NCBI RefSeq assembly: GCF_018128905.1
Contig: NZ_CP063808.1
Coordinates: forward strand, 2,976,001 to 3,040,000
Source of the DNA: Streptomyces sp. A2-16
Lineage (GTDB): Bacteria > Actinomycetota > Actinomycetes > Streptomycetales > Streptomycetaceae
Length of the DNA stretch: 64,000 bases
Direction of reading: 5' to 3'
In this document: positions 1-8,474 of the stretch, piece after piece
Position numbering within the stretch: the first letter of the stretch is position 1
Layout: each line of letters starts with the position of its first letter
Notes under the pieces: model-generated
What the model saw: the letters and a program-made list of their open reading frames with translations, nothing else
Database searches by the model: none
Told to the model about the DNA's origin: nothing
Made by a program: the position numbers and the translations under genes

Positions 1-84
1 CGGGACCAGCGCCGGGCCACCGAGCTGATGCGCGAGCACACCGAGCACACGCGGACGTCGTATCACGCACGCCAGCGGTCGTAG
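1..84 (+). CDS. C-terminal end of a GntR/FCD-family regulator (partial)
   Basis: The first 28 codons are open from the window edge to a TAG stop. The sequence (LMREHTEHTRTSYHAR) matches the final helix of FCD-domain GntR regulators, and three complete relatives in this window end in the same way (for example LMRRHTRNTTEFY). Only the tail is visible, so the N-terminal winged helix and any effector residues lie outside. It is convergent with the next gene, only 3 bp away. The family assignment rests on the similarity of this short tail to the complete paralogues. Confidence 0.6.
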   Translation, partial: RDQRRATELMREHTEHTRTSYHARQRS

Positions 85-87
85 CCG

Positions 88-918
88 CTAGAACGCGTCC
101 TGGTGTGCCCGTGCCCACTGCGCGAAGGTGCGCGGCGGCCGACCTGTGACCTGCTCCACCGTGGGAAGCACCACCGATTCGTCGAGGGTGCCGTCGACGA
201 AGAAGGCGAAAAAGGCGTCGACGTAGGACTTCGGCATGCCGGACGCCTCCATCTCGGCCCGTGCCTCCTCGTGCTCCAGGCCCACGGCGCGCAGGTCCCG
301 GCCCAGCACCTCGCCGAGGATCCGTACCCGGTCGGCGGGCAACAGCGCCTCGGGGCCGGTGACTTCGAGGACGCGGCCCGCGAACTCCTCCGACAGCAAG
401 CCGCGCAGGGCGACCTGCGCGATGTCGTACGGGTCGATGTCGGTGGTCCGCGCGTCCGGGAAGGGCACCCGGACCGTGTCGCCCTCGCGGATCCCGTCCA
501 CGAGCCGGAGCGCGTTGGTCATGAAGCTCGTCGGGCGGACGATCGTCCACGCGAGGCCCGAGTCGCGCACGTCGTCCTCCGCGGCGAGCAGATAGCCGGC
601 GACCGCGTTGCTCCGGTCGCCGGTACCCGCCGACAGACCGGACAGCAGCACCACGCGGCGGACTCCCGCGGCCCGCGCGTCCGCCAGGATCTGCCGCTGG
701 CCGTCGTAGCCGGGCATGAGGAACAGCCCCCGTACGCCGTCCAGGGCGGCCCGCACGCTCTCCGGCCGGTTCAGATCGCCCGCCACGGCCTCCACGCCCG
801 CCGGTAACCCCTCGCCGCGCCCGGACCGGCTGACCGCACGCACCCGCTCGCCGGACTCCGCCAGCGCCCGTACCAGTTCGGCGCCCACGTTCCCCGTCGC
901 ACCCGTCACCAGAAACAT
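88..918 (-). CDS. NmrA/SDR-like NAD(P)-binding oxidoreductase
   Basis: A 276-residue protein of the atypical short-chain dehydrogenase class. The N-terminus carries the Rossmann dinucleotide motif (VTGATGNVG, residues 4-12). RAVSRSG follows the second beta strand, as in NADP-binding NmrA-like and quinone-reductase-2-like proteins. There is no classical YxxxK pair, which is typical of the NmrA branch, so either reduction of a small molecule or a redox-sensing role is possible. A purine-rich ribosome binding site (GAGGGAGGGG) lies just upstream of the ATG. It is divergent from the ROK regulator, with about 190 bp between them. The substrate cannot be predicted. Confidence 0.85.
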   Translation of the reverse strand: MFLVTGATGNVGAELVRALAESGERVRAVSRSGRGEGLPAGVEAVAGDLNRPESVRAALDGVRGLFLMPGYDGQRQILADARAAGVRRVVLLSGLSAGTGDRSNAVAGYLLAAEDDVRDSGLAWTIVRPTSFMTNALRLVDGIREGDTVRVPFPDARTTDIDPYDIAQVALRGLLSEEFAGRVLEVTGPEALLPADRVRILGEVLGRDLRAVGLEHEEARAEMEASGMPKSYVDAFFAFFVDGTLDESVVLPTVEQVTGRPPRTFAQWARAHQDAF

Positions 919-1106
919 GTTCTCCCCTCCCTCGGCCCATCCTGCGGGGGCACGTGCCAGGACGCCAGAGTGCGACCGGTCTTTGTCCTGTCAGTGGGGA
1001 AAGTCGGAGGCAATCTCTGCACAGCTTCTTCCCAGGTAGGGCCGCCGCTGCTACGTTCCCCTCGAAAGCCCGGCAACTGGTGGCCGAAAGAGGCGGGGAG
1101 GGGCTC

Positions 1107-2297
1107 GTGAGACGCATGACGGCACGACCTGCGAACGCGCATCAGGCCCGGCTGCTCAAGCTGCTGCGCGACGGAGGAGCCAACTCCCGGGCGCAACTGG
1201 GCGATCAGGTCGACCTGTCACGGTCCAAGCTGGCCGTGGAGGTGGACCGTCTGCTGGAGACGGGCCTGATCGTGGCCGACGGACTCGCCGCCTCGCGCGG
1301 CGGGCGCCGCTCCCACAACATCCGGCTCGCCCCCAACCTGCGGTTCCTCGGCGTGGACATCGGCGCGACCTCGATCGACGTCGCCGTCACCAACGCCGAA
1401 CTGGAGATCCTGGGACACCTCAACCAGCCGATGGACGTTCGCGAGGGCCCGGTCGCGGTCTTCGAGCAGGTCCTGTCCATGGCGGCGAAGTTGAGGGCCT
1501 CGGGGCTCGCGGAGGGTTTTGACGGCGCCGGCATCGGTGTCCCGGGGCCGGTCCGCTTTCCCGAGGGTGTTCCGGTGGCTCCGCCGATCATGCCGGGCTG
1601 GGACGGCTTTCCCGTGCGGGAGGCGCTCAGTCAGGAACTCGGCTGTCCGGTCATGGTCGACAACGACGTGAACCTGATGGCGATGGGGGAGATGCACGCG
1701 GGTGTCGCTCGTTCCGTGGGCGATTTCCTCTGCGTCAAGATCGGTACCGGCATCGGCTGCGGCATCGTCGCCGGCGGTGAGGTCCACCGCGGGGTGACGG
1801 GCAGCGCCGGCGACATCGGGCACATCCAGGCCGTGCCCGACGGCCGTCCGTGCGCCTGCGGCAACCGGGGCTGTCTGGAAGCCCACTTCAGCGGGGCCGC
1901 CCTGGCCCGGGACGCCGTGGAGGCGGTCGAGCAGGGGCGGTCGGAGGAACTCGCCGCGCGGCTCTCGGCGAACGGCGAACTGACCGCGGTCGACGTCGCC
2001 GCCGCCGCTGCCGCCGGTGACGCCACCGCCCTCGACCTGATCCGCGAGGGCGGCAACCGGACCGGCCAGGTCATCGCCGGACTGGTCTCCTTCTTCAACC
2101 CCGGCCTGGTGGTGATCGGCGGCGGGGTCACCGGCCTCGGCCACACCCTGCTCGCCGCGATCCGCACCCAGGTCTACCGTCAGTCGCTGCCGTTGGCGAC
2201 CGGCAACCTGCCCATCGTTCTGGGGGAGTTGGGCCCCACCGCCGGAGTCATCGGCGCGGCCCGGCTCATCAGCGACCACCTGTTCTCACCCGCGTAG
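1107..2297 (+). CDS. ROK-family transcriptional regulator
   Basis: A 396-residue repressor of the NagC/XylR (ROK) type. Residues about 10-60 form a winged helix-turn-helix (RAQLGDQVDLSRSKL). The rest is a sugar-kinase-like fold with DNDVN near residue 185, the GTGIGCG phosphate-loop region near 212, and the zinc motif CACGNRGC near 249. I chose the GTG at 1107 because GGGGAGG sits 6-10 bases upstream; ATG 1116 is an alternative and longer upstream extensions lack a site. It lies 84 bp upstream of a sugar ABC transporter, so it most likely senses that sugar and controls the downstream operon. Confidence 0.9.
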   Translation: MRRMTARPANAHQARLLKLLRDGGANSRAQLGDQVDLSRSKLAVEVDRLLETGLIVADGLAASRGGRRSHNIRLAPNLRFLGVDIGATSIDVAVTNAELEILGHLNQPMDVREGPVAVFEQVLSMAAKLRASGLAEGFDGAGIGVPGPVRFPEGVPVAPPIMPGWDGFPVREALSQELGCPVMVDNDVNLMAMGEMHAGVARSVGDFLCVKIGTGIGCGIVAGGEVHRGVTGSAGDIGHIQAVPDGRPCACGNRGCLEAHFSGAALARDAVEAVEQGRSEELAARLSANGELTAVDVAAAAAAGDATALDLIREGGNRTGQVIAGLVSFFNPGLVVIGGGVTGLGHTLLAAIRTQVYRQSLPLATGNLPIVLGELGPTAGVIGAARLISDHLFSPA

Positions 2298-2381
2298 GTC
2301 TCACTCAGCACAGGCCCGTCCGCACAGAGCCCTGCTTCGCCCTGCCCTGAAACCGGCCCGCACGCCCGCCAAGGGGACCTC

Positions 2382-3902
2382 ATGGCACCAGAACCACCGC
2401 TGCTCAGCATGTCCGGCATCACCAAGTCGTTCCCCGGAGTCCGGGCCCTCGACGGCGTCGACCTCGACGTCCAGGCCGGTGAGGTGCACTGCCTGCTCGG
2501 CCAGAACGGGGCCGGGAAGTCCACGCTCATCAAGGTCCTGGCCGGCGCCCACCAGCCCGACACCGGCCGCCTGCGCTGGCGGGACGAGGAGGTCACGCTC
2601 CGCTCGCCGATCGCCGCCATGCGCCTCGGCATCGCCACCATCTACCAGGAACTCGACCTGGTGGAGCACCTGTCCGTGGCCGAGAACGTCCACCTCGGCC
2701 ATGAACCCACGGCGGCCGGGTTCGTCGTACGGGGCAAGGCGGCCCGGCAGTCGACGGCCGCACTGCTGCGGCGGCTCGGGCACCCGGAGATCGATCCGGC
2801 CCGCCTGGTCGGGGAGTTGTCGGCCGCGCAGCAGCAGATCGTGTCCATGGCGCGGGCGCTCTCCCACGACGTACGGCTCATCGTGATGGACGAGCCGTCG
2901 GCGGCCCTCGACCCGGACGAGGTCGACAACCTCTTCCGGATCGTCGGCGACCTCACCGCCGAGGGTGTCGCCGTCGTCTACATCTCCCATCGCCTGGAGG
3001 AGATCAGGCGGATCGGCGACCGGGTGACGGTCCTCAAGGACGGCCGGGCCGTAGCGGTCGGACTGCCCGCGAAGTCGACGCCGACGCGAGAGATCGTGGC
3101 GCTGATGACGGGGAGGAACGTCGAGTACGTCTTTCCGGAGCGGCCGACGGCTCCAGCGCAGGGCGACAGGCCGCTGCTGGAGGTCCAAGGACTCGCCCGG
3201 CAGGGCGAGTTCGAGCCCCTCGACCTCGTGGTCCACCCCGGAGAGATCGTCGGCCTCGCCGGACTCGTCGGCTCGGGACGCTCCGAGATCCTGGAGACGA
3301 TCTACGGCGCCCGCAAGCCCACCGCCGGTCAAGTCGTCGTGGACGGGCGGACGTTGCGGCCCGGCAGTGTCCGCGCCGCCGTCCGCGCCGGCATCGGGCT
3401 CGCCCCCGAGGAGCGCAAGGCGCAGGCCCTGCTGATGCTGGAGTCGGTCACCCGCAATGTCTCCGTCTCCTCCATGTCCCGTTTCTCCCGAGCGGGTTGG
3501 ATCGACCGGGGTGCCGAGTTCGGCGCGGCCCGGGCGGCGACGCGCGAACTGTCGCTGCGGCCCGACAACCCCGCGGTGCCGATCCGCACCCTGTCCGGCG
3601 GCAACCAGCAGAAGGCCGTGCTGGCCCGCTGGCTGCTGCGCGGCTGCCGGATCCTGCTGCTCGACGAACCCACCCGGGGTGTCGACGTCGGCGCCCGCGC
3701 CGAGTTGTACGCCGTCGTCCGGCGGCTGGCCGACGAAGGGCTGGCCGTACTGCTGGTCTCCAGCGAGGTCCCCGAGGTGCTCGGACTCGCCGACCGTGTC
3801 CTGGTGCTCCGCGAGGGCCGAGTCGTGCACACCGCGCCCGCCCGCGAACTCGACGAACACCGTGTACTCGACCTCGTCATGGAAGGAAGCCCGGCGTCAT
3901 GA
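2382..3902 (+). CDS. Sugar ABC transporter ATP-binding protein (RbsA/MglA type)
   Basis: A 506-residue tandem ATPase of the carbohydrate-uptake CUT2 family. The first half has Walker A (GQNGAGKST, about residue 43), a signature-like LSAAQQQ, and Walker B (IVMDEPSAAL). The second half has a degenerate P-loop (GLVGSGRSE), a canonical signature LSGGNQQK and Walker B (LLLDEPTRGVDVG). This asymmetry is normal for RbsA-like proteins. It energises import through the permease encoded next, whose ATG overlaps this stop codon (ATGA at 3899-3902), which implies translational coupling. Length is as expected for the family (about 500). The transported sugar is unknown. Confidence 0.95.
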   Translation: MAPEPPLLSMSGITKSFPGVRALDGVDLDVQAGEVHCLLGQNGAGKSTLIKVLAGAHQPDTGRLRWRDEEVTLRSPIAAMRLGIATIYQELDLVEHLSVAENVHLGHEPTAAGFVVRGKAARQSTAALLRRLGHPEIDPARLVGELSAAQQQIVSMARALSHDVRLIVMDEPSAALDPDEVDNLFRIVGDLTAEGVAVVYISHRLEEIRRIGDRVTVLKDGRAVAVGLPAKSTPTREIVALMTGRNVEYVFPERPTAPAQGDRPLLEVQGLARQGEFEPLDLVVHPGEIVGLAGLVGSGRSEILETIYGARKPTAGQVVVDGRTLRPGSVRAAVRAGIGLAPEERKAQALLMLESVTRNVSVSSMSRFSRAGWIDRGAEFGAARAATRELSLRPDNPAVPIRTLSGGNQQKAVLARWLLRGCRILLLDEPTRGVDVGARAELYAVVRRLADEGLAVLLVSSEVPEVLGLADRVLVLREGRVVHTAPARELDEHRVLDLVMEGSPAS

Positions 3903-4918
3903 CGCAGCCCGTGTCCCCGCCCAGGGGAAGCGCCGACAAGGTGCCCTCGGTGAGCGAACCGTCCGCGTGGCGAGGGGTGTTCGCCCGAGCCGACGTCCGC
4001 ACGCTCTCCCTCCTCGGCGTGCTCGCCGTACTGATCCTCATCGGCGGCATCACCAAACCCGACGAGTTCCTCGACACCCGCAACCTCCAACTCGTCCTCA
4101 CCCAGGCGTCGGTGATCGGTGTCGTCACCGTCGGCATGACCTTCGTCATCACCTCCGGCGGCATCGACCTGTCCGTCGGCGCGATCGTCGCCCTCGCCTC
4201 GGTGTGGGCCACCACCGTCGCCACCCAGGAGTACGGCTTCGCGGGCATCCTCTTCACCGCGGTGCTCGTCGGAGTCGGATGCGGCCTGGTCAACGGGCTG
4301 CTCATCGCGTACGGCGGGATGGTGCCGTTCATCGCGACGCTGGCCATGCTCGCCTCGGCCCGCGGACTCGCCCTGCAGATCACCGACGGCCGGACGCAGA
4401 TCGTCACGATCAACAGCGTGCTGGATCTCGGCGAGCGCGACGCGTATGTGCTCGGCATCCCTCCGCTGGTCCTCGTCTTCGCGGTCGTGACGATCATCGG
4501 CTGGCTGGTGCTGAACCGCACCACCTTCGGCCGGCGCACCGTCGCCGTCGGCGGCAACGCCGAGGCCGCCCGGCTCGCCGGCATCGACGTGCGCCGCCAG
4601 CGCCTCTACCTCTACCTGCTGTCCGGGCTGTGCTGCGGCATCGCCGCCTTCCTGTTGATCATCCTGTCCGGCTCCGGCCAGAACACCAACGGCAACCTCT
4701 ACGAGCTCGACGCCATCGCCGCCGCGATCATCGGCGGAACCCTGCTCAGCGGGGGGCGCGGCACCATCACCGGCTCCGTGCTCGGGGTCCTGATCTTCAC
4801 CACCATCACGAACATCTTCGCCCTGAACAACCTGCAGAGCGACGTCCAGCAGATCGCCAAGGGCGCGATCATCGTCGCCGCCGTGCTGGTCCAGCGCCGT
4901 ACCGCAAGCACGACCTGA
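3899..4918 (+). CDS. Sugar ABC transporter permease (RbsC type)
   Basis: A 339-residue multi-spanning membrane protein of the CUT2 permease family. It has an N-terminal cytoplasmic stretch of about 35 residues, then eight or more hydrophobic segments. Family motifs are GMTFVITSGGIDLSVG (near residue 80) and AVGGNAEAARLAGI (the ATPase-coupling EAA-like loop, near residue 215-230). The start is the ATG overlapping the ATPase stop; the long upstream open frame in the same phase is non-coding read-through of the ATPase gene. It forms the importer with the ATPase before it and the lipoprotein 17 bp after it. Confidence 0.95.
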   Translation: MTQPVSPPRGSADKVPSVSEPSAWRGVFARADVRTLSLLGVLAVLILIGGITKPDEFLDTRNLQLVLTQASVIGVVTVGMTFVITSGGIDLSVGAIVALASVWATTVATQEYGFAGILFTAVLVGVGCGLVNGLLIAYGGMVPFIATLAMLASARGLALQITDGRTQIVTINSVLDLGERDAYVLGIPPLVLVFAVVTIIGWLVLNRTTFGRRTVAVGGNAEAARLAGIDVRRQRLYLYLLSGLCCGIAAFLLIILSGSGQNTNGNLYELDAIAAAIIGGTLLSGGRGTITGSVLGVLIFTTITNIFALNNLQSDVQQIAKGAIIVAAVLVQRRTASTT

Positions 4919-4935
4919 GGAAAGGGTTCACCGCC

Positions 4936-5988
4936 ATGCAGCAAGGTAATGGTCGACTTCCCACTCGCAGAGGACTGCTCTTCGGGACCGCCGCCGTCGG
5001 GGCCGGTGCCTTCCTCGCAGGTTGCACCAGCAACGACTCCGGTGACGACAAGCCGGCCGCGAACGACCAGCCCGCCGCCGCCGACTCGCCCGGCAAGCCG
5101 GTCACCATCGGCTTCGCCGGACCGCAGGCCGACCACGGCTGGCTCAACGCCATCAACGACAACGCCAAGAACCGGGCCAAGAAGTACTCGGACGTCACCC
5201 TGGAGATCACCGAGGGCTCCAACGACACCGCCCAGCAGATCGGCCAGATCGAGACCCTCATCAACAAGAAGGTCGACGTCCTGGTCATCCTGCCCGCGGA
5301 CGGCAAGGCCCTGACCCAGGTCGGACTCAAGGCGATGCGGGCCGGCATCCCGGTCGTGAACCTGGACCGGATCTTCAACACCCCGCAGGCGTACCGCTGC
5401 TGGATCGGCGGCGACAACTACGGCATGGGCCTCAACGCCGGCCACTACATCGGCGGCAAGCTCAAGGGGAAGTCGAACGCCAAGGTCATCGAACTCGCAG
5501 GCCTGGACAACCTGGAGCTCACCAAGCAGCGCACCAAGGGCTTCGACGACGCCCTGAAGAACTACCCGAACGTCCGCAAGGTGGCCCGCCAGGCCGCCGA
5601 GTTCACGGTGGAGTCCGGGCAGGCCAAGATGGCGCAGCTCCTGCAGGCCCAGCCGAGTTTCGACGCGCTGTGGAACCACGACGACGACCAGGGCGTGGGC
5701 GCGCTGCGCGCCATCGACCAGGCCGGACGCGACGACTTCCTCATGGTCGGCGGCGCCGGCGCCCTGTCCGCCTTCCAGGCCATCAAGCAGGACAACGGCG
5801 TCCTCAAGGCGACCGTGCTGTACCCGCCGACCATGGCCGCCTCCGCGATCGATCTCGCCCGCGCGCTCGGTCAGTCCAAGGGCATCGGCGGCCTCGCCGA
5901 GTTCGAGATCCCCGCCTCGCTCACCCTCTACTCGGCCGTCGTCGACAAGACCAACGTCGACCAGTACATGTCCACCGGCTTCAAGTGA
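4936..5988 (+). CDS. Sugar ABC transporter substrate-binding lipoprotein
   Basis: A 350-residue periplasmic-binding-protein family 1 member (RbsB/XylF-like). The N-terminus has twin arginines (TRRGLLFG) and a lipobox with the lipidated cysteine at residue 30 (FLAGC), so it is exported, possibly by Tat, and anchored to the membrane. The mature domain begins VTIGFAGPQADHGWL and contains the two-lobed fold signatures VDVLVILPADGKAL and GIPVVNLDR. AGGAAAG-like purines lie 12 bp upstream of the ATG. It follows the permease directly in the operon and delivers the sugar to it. Confidence 0.93.
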   Translation: MQQGNGRLPTRRGLLFGTAAVGAGAFLAGCTSNDSGDDKPAANDQPAAADSPGKPVTIGFAGPQADHGWLNAINDNAKNRAKKYSDVTLEITEGSNDTAQQIGQIETLINKKVDVLVILPADGKALTQVGLKAMRAGIPVVNLDRIFNTPQAYRCWIGGDNYGMGLNAGHYIGGKLKGKSNAKVIELAGLDNLELTKQRTKGFDDALKNYPNVRKVARQAAEFTVESGQAKMAQLLQAQPSFDALWNHDDDQGVGALRAIDQAGRDDFLMVGGAGALSAFQAIKQDNGVLKATVLYPPTMAASAIDLARALGQSKGIGGLAEFEIPASLTLYSAVVDKTNVDQYMSTGFK

Positions 5989-6019
5989 GGCGTACCGATC
6001 AGGGACCTGCCTTACCGGT

Positions 6020-6058
6020 CGGTCCGGCCGCGGGCGGCAGCGCGTCCCGGCCGGACCG
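6020..6058 (+). terminator. Hairpin after the ABC operon
   Basis: An 11-bp perfect inverted repeat (CGGTCCGGCCG / CGGCCGGACCG) with a 17-nt loop, about 30 bp after the binding-protein stop and about 90 bp before the next gene. No T-run follows, as is common in Streptomyces. It may end or attenuate transcription between the importer and the catabolic genes. Confidence 0.5.
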
Positions 6059-6146
6059 GTCCCCGGGGCGGGTCCCAGGAGCCCGGCTCGTCGACGGACC
6101 GGGCTGCACCCCCCACCACGCCACGACGACGAGGAGGACATCGCGC

Positions 6147-7346
6147 ATGGCACAGCCGCAGCAGTCAGAAGAGGCCGAGGTGCCGCCTCTGCGGGTCGGC
6201 ATGGTCGGCTACGCCTTCATGGGCGCCGCCCACTCCCAGGGCTGGCGGACCGTCGGACGCGTCTTCGATCTGCCCCGCCGCCCGGTGCTCGCCGCGATCT
6301 GCGGGCGGGACGCCGACGCCGTGCGCAGGGCCGCCGACCGGCACGGCTGGGCGGCCGCCGAGACCGACTGGCGGGTCCTGGTCGAGCGGGACGACGTCGA
6401 CCTCGTCGACATCTGCACCCCCGGCGACAGCCACGCCGAGATCGCCGTCGCCGCGCTCGCCGCGGGCAAGCACGTGCTGTGCGAGAAGCCCCTCGCCAAC
6501 ACCGTCGAGGAGGCCCGGTCGATGACCAGGGCCGCCGAAGAAGCCTATGAGCGAGGCCAGTTGGCGATGGTCGGCTTCAACTACCGCCGGGTGCCCGCCA
6601 CCGCGCTGGCCCGCCGGATGGTGGCCGAAGGACGCCTCGGGACACTGCGGCACGTCCGGGCGACCTACCTCCAGGACTGGCTCGTGGACCCGCAGTTCCC
6701 GCTGACCTGGCGGCTGCGCAAGGAACGGGCGGGCTCCGGCTCGCTCGGCGACCTCGGCGCACACATCATCGACCTCGCCCAGTACCTGGCCGGAGAGCCG
6801 CTCGCCGGAGTGTCCGCCCTGACGGAGACCTTCGTACGCCAACGCCCCCTCGCCGGCGCGGCGAAAGGCCTGTCCGCCGAATCGGGGACCGGCACCGGCC
6901 GGGTCACCGTGGACGACGCGGCCCTGTTCACCGGCCGCTTCACCTCCGGCGCCCTCGCCTCCTTCGAGGCCACCCGGTACGCCACCGGCCGCAAGAACTC
7001 CCTGCGCATCGAACTCAACGGCGACCGCGGCTCGTTGGCCTTCGACCTGGAACGCCTCAACGAGCTCTCGTACCACGACGCCACCGAGCCCGGAACACAC
7101 GCCGGTTTCCGCCGCATCCTCGTCACCGAGCCCGATCACCCCTATCTGGACGCGTGGTGGCCGCCCGGCCATGGCCTGGGCTATGAGCACACGTTCGTCC
7201 ATCAGGCCCGTGACCTCGTGCATGCGATTGCCGAGGGCCGTCGCCCCGAGCCCTCCTTCGCCGACGGGCTGCAGGTGCAGCGGGTGCTCGCGGCGGTGGA
7301 GGAGAGTGCCGAGAAGAACTCCGTCTACACCCCGACAGCCGTCTGA
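6147..7346 (+). CDS. Gfo/Idh/MocA-family oxidoreductase
   Basis: A 399-residue NAD(P)-dependent sugar dehydrogenase. The Rossmann motif is GMVGYAFMG (residues about 18-26), followed by the family hallmark CEKPLA (near residue 113), whose Lys is catalytic. A Gfo/Idh C-terminal sheet domain follows, with a candidate catalytic aspartate/histidine pair in [13 protein letters not shown]. The start ATG is preceded by GAGGAGG-like purines. The TIM-barrel isomerase gene follows 14 bp later. In related gene sets such enzymes oxidise C3 of a glycoside or interconvert inositol/keto sugars; the exact substrate is inferred only from context. Confidence 0.92.
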   Translation: MAQPQQSEEAEVPPLRVGMVGYAFMGAAHSQGWRTVGRVFDLPRRPVLAAICGRDADAVRRAADRHGWAAAETDWRVLVERDDVDLVDICTPGDSHAEIAVAALAAGKHVLCEKPLANTVEEARSMTRAAEEAYERGQLAMVGFNYRRVPATALARRMVAEGRLGTLRHVRATYLQDWLVDPQFPLTWRLRKERAGSGSLGDLGAHIIDLAQYLAGEPLAGVSALTETFVRQRPLAGAAKGLSAESGTGTGRVTVDDAALFTGRFTSGALASFEATRYATGRKNSLRIELNGDRGSLAFDLERLNELSYHDATEPGTHAGFRRILVTEPDHPYLDAWWPPGHGLGYEHTFVHQARDLVHAIAEGRRPEPSFADGLQVQRVLAAVEESAEKNSVYTPTAV

Positions 7347-7360
7347 GGAGGTTCCGGAAG

Positions 7361-8365
7361 ATGCCGCGTCAGTTCACGCTCTTCACCGGTCAGTGGGCCG
7401 ATCTGCCGTTGGAGGAGGTGTGCCGTCTGGCCCGTGACTTCGGCTACGACGGTCTCGAACTCGCCTGCTGGGGGGATCACTTCGAGGTCGACAAGGCCCT
7501 GGCGGACCCGTCGTACCTGGATTCCCGGCATGCGCTGCTCGACAAGTACGGCCTCAAGTGCTGGGCGATCTCCAACCATCTGGTGGGGCAGGCCGTGTGC
7601 GATGCCATCATCGACGAACGCCACCAAGCCATTCTGCCCGGCCAGGTGTGGGGCGACGGCGATCCCGAGGGGGTTCGCCGGCGGGCCGCGGAGCGGATGA
7701 AGGACACCGCGCGTGCGGCGGCGGCCTTCGGTGTGCAGACGGTCATCGGTTTCACCGGCTCGGCGATCTGGCATCTGGTGGCGATGTTCCCGCCTGCCCC
7801 GCAGGCGATGATCGACCGTGGTTACGAGGATTTCGCCGAGCGGTGGAACCCGATCCTGGACGTCTTCGACGAGCAGGGGGTGCGGTTCGCGCACGAGGTG
7901 CATCCCAGTGAGATCGCCTATGACTACTGGACCACGCAGCGGGCGCTGGAGGCGGTGGGGCATCGGCCGGCGTTCGGGCTGAACTTCGATCCGTCGCACT
8001 TCGTGTGGCAGGACCTGGATCCGGTGGGTTTCCTGTACGACTTCCGTGAGCGGATCTATCACGTGGACTGCAAGGAGGCCCGCAGGCGTCTGGACGGCCG
8101 CAACGGCCGCCTGGGCTCCCACCTGGCCTGGGGGGATCCGCGCCGGGGCTGGGACTTCGTCTCGGCCGGGCACGGTGACGTGCCCTGGGAGGACGTCTTC
8201 CGCATGCTGGGCTCCATCGGCTACCGGGGCCCGGTCTCGGTCGAGTGGGAGGACGCCGGCATGGACCGGCTCCAGGGCGCGCCCGAAGCACTGAAGCGGC
8301 TCAAGGCGTACGACTTCGAGCCCCCGTCGGCCTCCTTCGACGCTGCGTTCGGCGGCGGCGACTAG
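7361..8365 (+). CDS. Sugar phosphate isomerase/epimerase (AP-endonuclease-2 TIM barrel)
   Basis: A 334-residue xylose-isomerase-like TIM barrel. It starts with an [13 protein letters not shown] strand, and the metal-site residues typical of the family can be picked out: a glutamate in FAHEVHPSE, an aspartate/histidine pair in [11 protein letters not shown], a histidine in IYHVDCKEA, and a glutamate in SVEWEDAG near the C-terminus. A GAGGAGG site lies just before the ATG. It is almost certainly co-transcribed with the Gfo/Idh gene. Pairs of this kind act on keto-sugars or keto-glycosides; I infer isomerase, epimerase or lyase action on the product of the preceding enzyme. Confidence 0.9.
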   Translation: MPRQFTLFTGQWADLPLEEVCRLARDFGYDGLELACWGDHFEVDKALADPSYLDSRHALLDKYGLKCWAISNHLVGQAVCDAIIDERHQAILPGQVWGDGDPEGVRRRAAERMKDTARAAAAFGVQTVIGFTGSAIWHLVAMFPPAPQAMIDRGYEDFAERWNPILDVFDEQGVRFAHEVHPSEIAYDYWTTQRALEAVGHRPAFGLNFDPSHFVWQDLDPVGFLYDFRERIYHVDCKEARRRLDGRNGRLGSHLAWGDPRRGWDFVSAGHGDVPWEDVFRMLGSIGYRGPVSVEWEDAGMDRLQGAPEALKRLKAYDFEPPSASFDAAFGGGD

Positions 8366-8474
8366 GCCGCACCGACCCAGCAACCAGCAAGCCGCACTGG
8401 TCAGTTCCGGGATGACGGCGCATTCCGGCGTACCCGCACCCACCCGTACAACCGGCCCCACTCCGGAGGCATTC

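Noticed and set aside
3457..5988. An open frame of 843 codons spanning the permease and binding-protein genes
   Set aside because: Only its last 350 codons are real. The upstream part is an out-of-phase reading of the ATPase and permease, with Arg/Pro-rich nonsense.
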